Below, piece by piece: positions 12,805 through 12,921 of a DNA stretch of 12,921 nucleotides. Below the pieces are notes generated by a model. That model worked only from the letters and a program-made list of their open reading frames with translations. It did not search any database and was not told the DNA's origin. The number at the start of each line of letters is the position of its first letter. Position 1 is the first letter of the stretch. Position numbers and translations under genes: made by a program. Source of the DNA: Treponema sp. (GTDB lineage Bacteria > Spirochaetota > Spirochaetia > Treponematales > Breznakiellaceae); assembly GCA_031254385.1 (NCBI GenBank), contig JAIRUO010000121.1, positions 1-12,921 on the forward strand, written 5' to 3'.

Positions 12805-12921
12805 TATTGCTTAAATTATTCATATTATCATTATCTAAATTTGCATTCCATTCATCAAGTAACAATACTGAAACATTTGTATTATCAACATTTTGGGCTA
12901 TTTCTTTTAAATTTTCTATTG
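12749..12921 (-). CDS. ABC-type ATPase, C-terminal end (cut by right edge)
   Basis: An open frame enters from the right edge on the minus strand and ends at TAG 12751-12749, giving 56 visible residues. It contains a Walker B and D-loop arrangement VSVLLLDEWNANLD, where most ABC proteins have LLLDEPTANLD. A helix-like NLSNIIDEI and then CVLEVLHKF follow; the His of the latter fits the H-switch. The protein stops three residues after that His, which is very short for an ABC domain. It may be a complete but compact exporter-type subunit or a truncated one; the Walker A part is outside the window. The stretch 12805-12921 has roughly one G or C in four bases, far below the rest of the window. The substrate is unknown. 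The gene is short here, but the motif makes it credible. Confidence 0.6.
   Translation of the reverse strand, partial: IENLKEIAQNVDNTNVSVLLLDEWNANLDNDNMNNLSNIIDEISHDFCVLEVLHKF

Overview
The window looks like part of a spirochaete chromosome, most likely a Treponema relative. This is inferred from the mix of lipoproteins, tetratricopeptide (TPR) proteins and divergent housekeeping paralogues; no rRNA or tRNA gene is present to confirm it. The window is almost fully coding. It holds eleven protein genes, two of them cut by the edges, no gap longer than about 115 bases, and no insertion sequence or CRISPR array.

Left part (1-3.5 kb): a truncated major facilitator transporter runs leftward. Divergent to it is a pair of tandem FKBP-type prolyl isomerases, one a predicted lipoprotein and one a predicted soluble periplasmic protein with a striking Tyr/Trp/Asp tail. 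Converging on the pair is a 407-residue protein that reads as two nucleoside diphosphate kinase domains in tandem: the first has decayed, the second keeps every active-site residue.

Middle (3.5-8 kb): divergent to the kinase is an elongation factor G with unusual domain IV loops. It converges on a TPR lipoprotein gene that is translationally coupled to an upstream six-helix membrane protein gene. The convergent gap is filled by a repeat element built from TTAGGG-like heptamers and hairpins.

Right part (8-12.9 kb): a compact back-to-back promoter drives the membrane/TPR pair leftward and a three-gene envelope operon rightward. That operon encodes a TPR-like lipoprotein, an MltD-like lytic transglycosylase with two LysM domains, and a periplasmic protein resembling the LPP20/FlgT-associated family. 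A second copy of the TTAGGG-like repeat follows. Next comes a gene with the architecture of Lnb, the lipoprotein N-acyltransferase (DUF4105 domain plus five membrane helices). At the right edge the DNA becomes very AT-rich and holds the 3' end of an ABC-type ATPase gene on the minus strand, overlapping the Lnb-like gene.

Taken together the region is mainly about the cell envelope: protein folding outside the cytoplasm, lipoproteins, peptidoglycan cleavage and possibly lipoprotein acylation. Points that merit most attention are the decayed-plus-active kinase tandem, the FKBP tail, the dispersed TTAGGG-like repeats touching three stop codons, the shared bidirectional promoter that predicts leaderless mRNAs, the divergent EF-G, and the Lnb-like gene beside three predicted lipoproteins.
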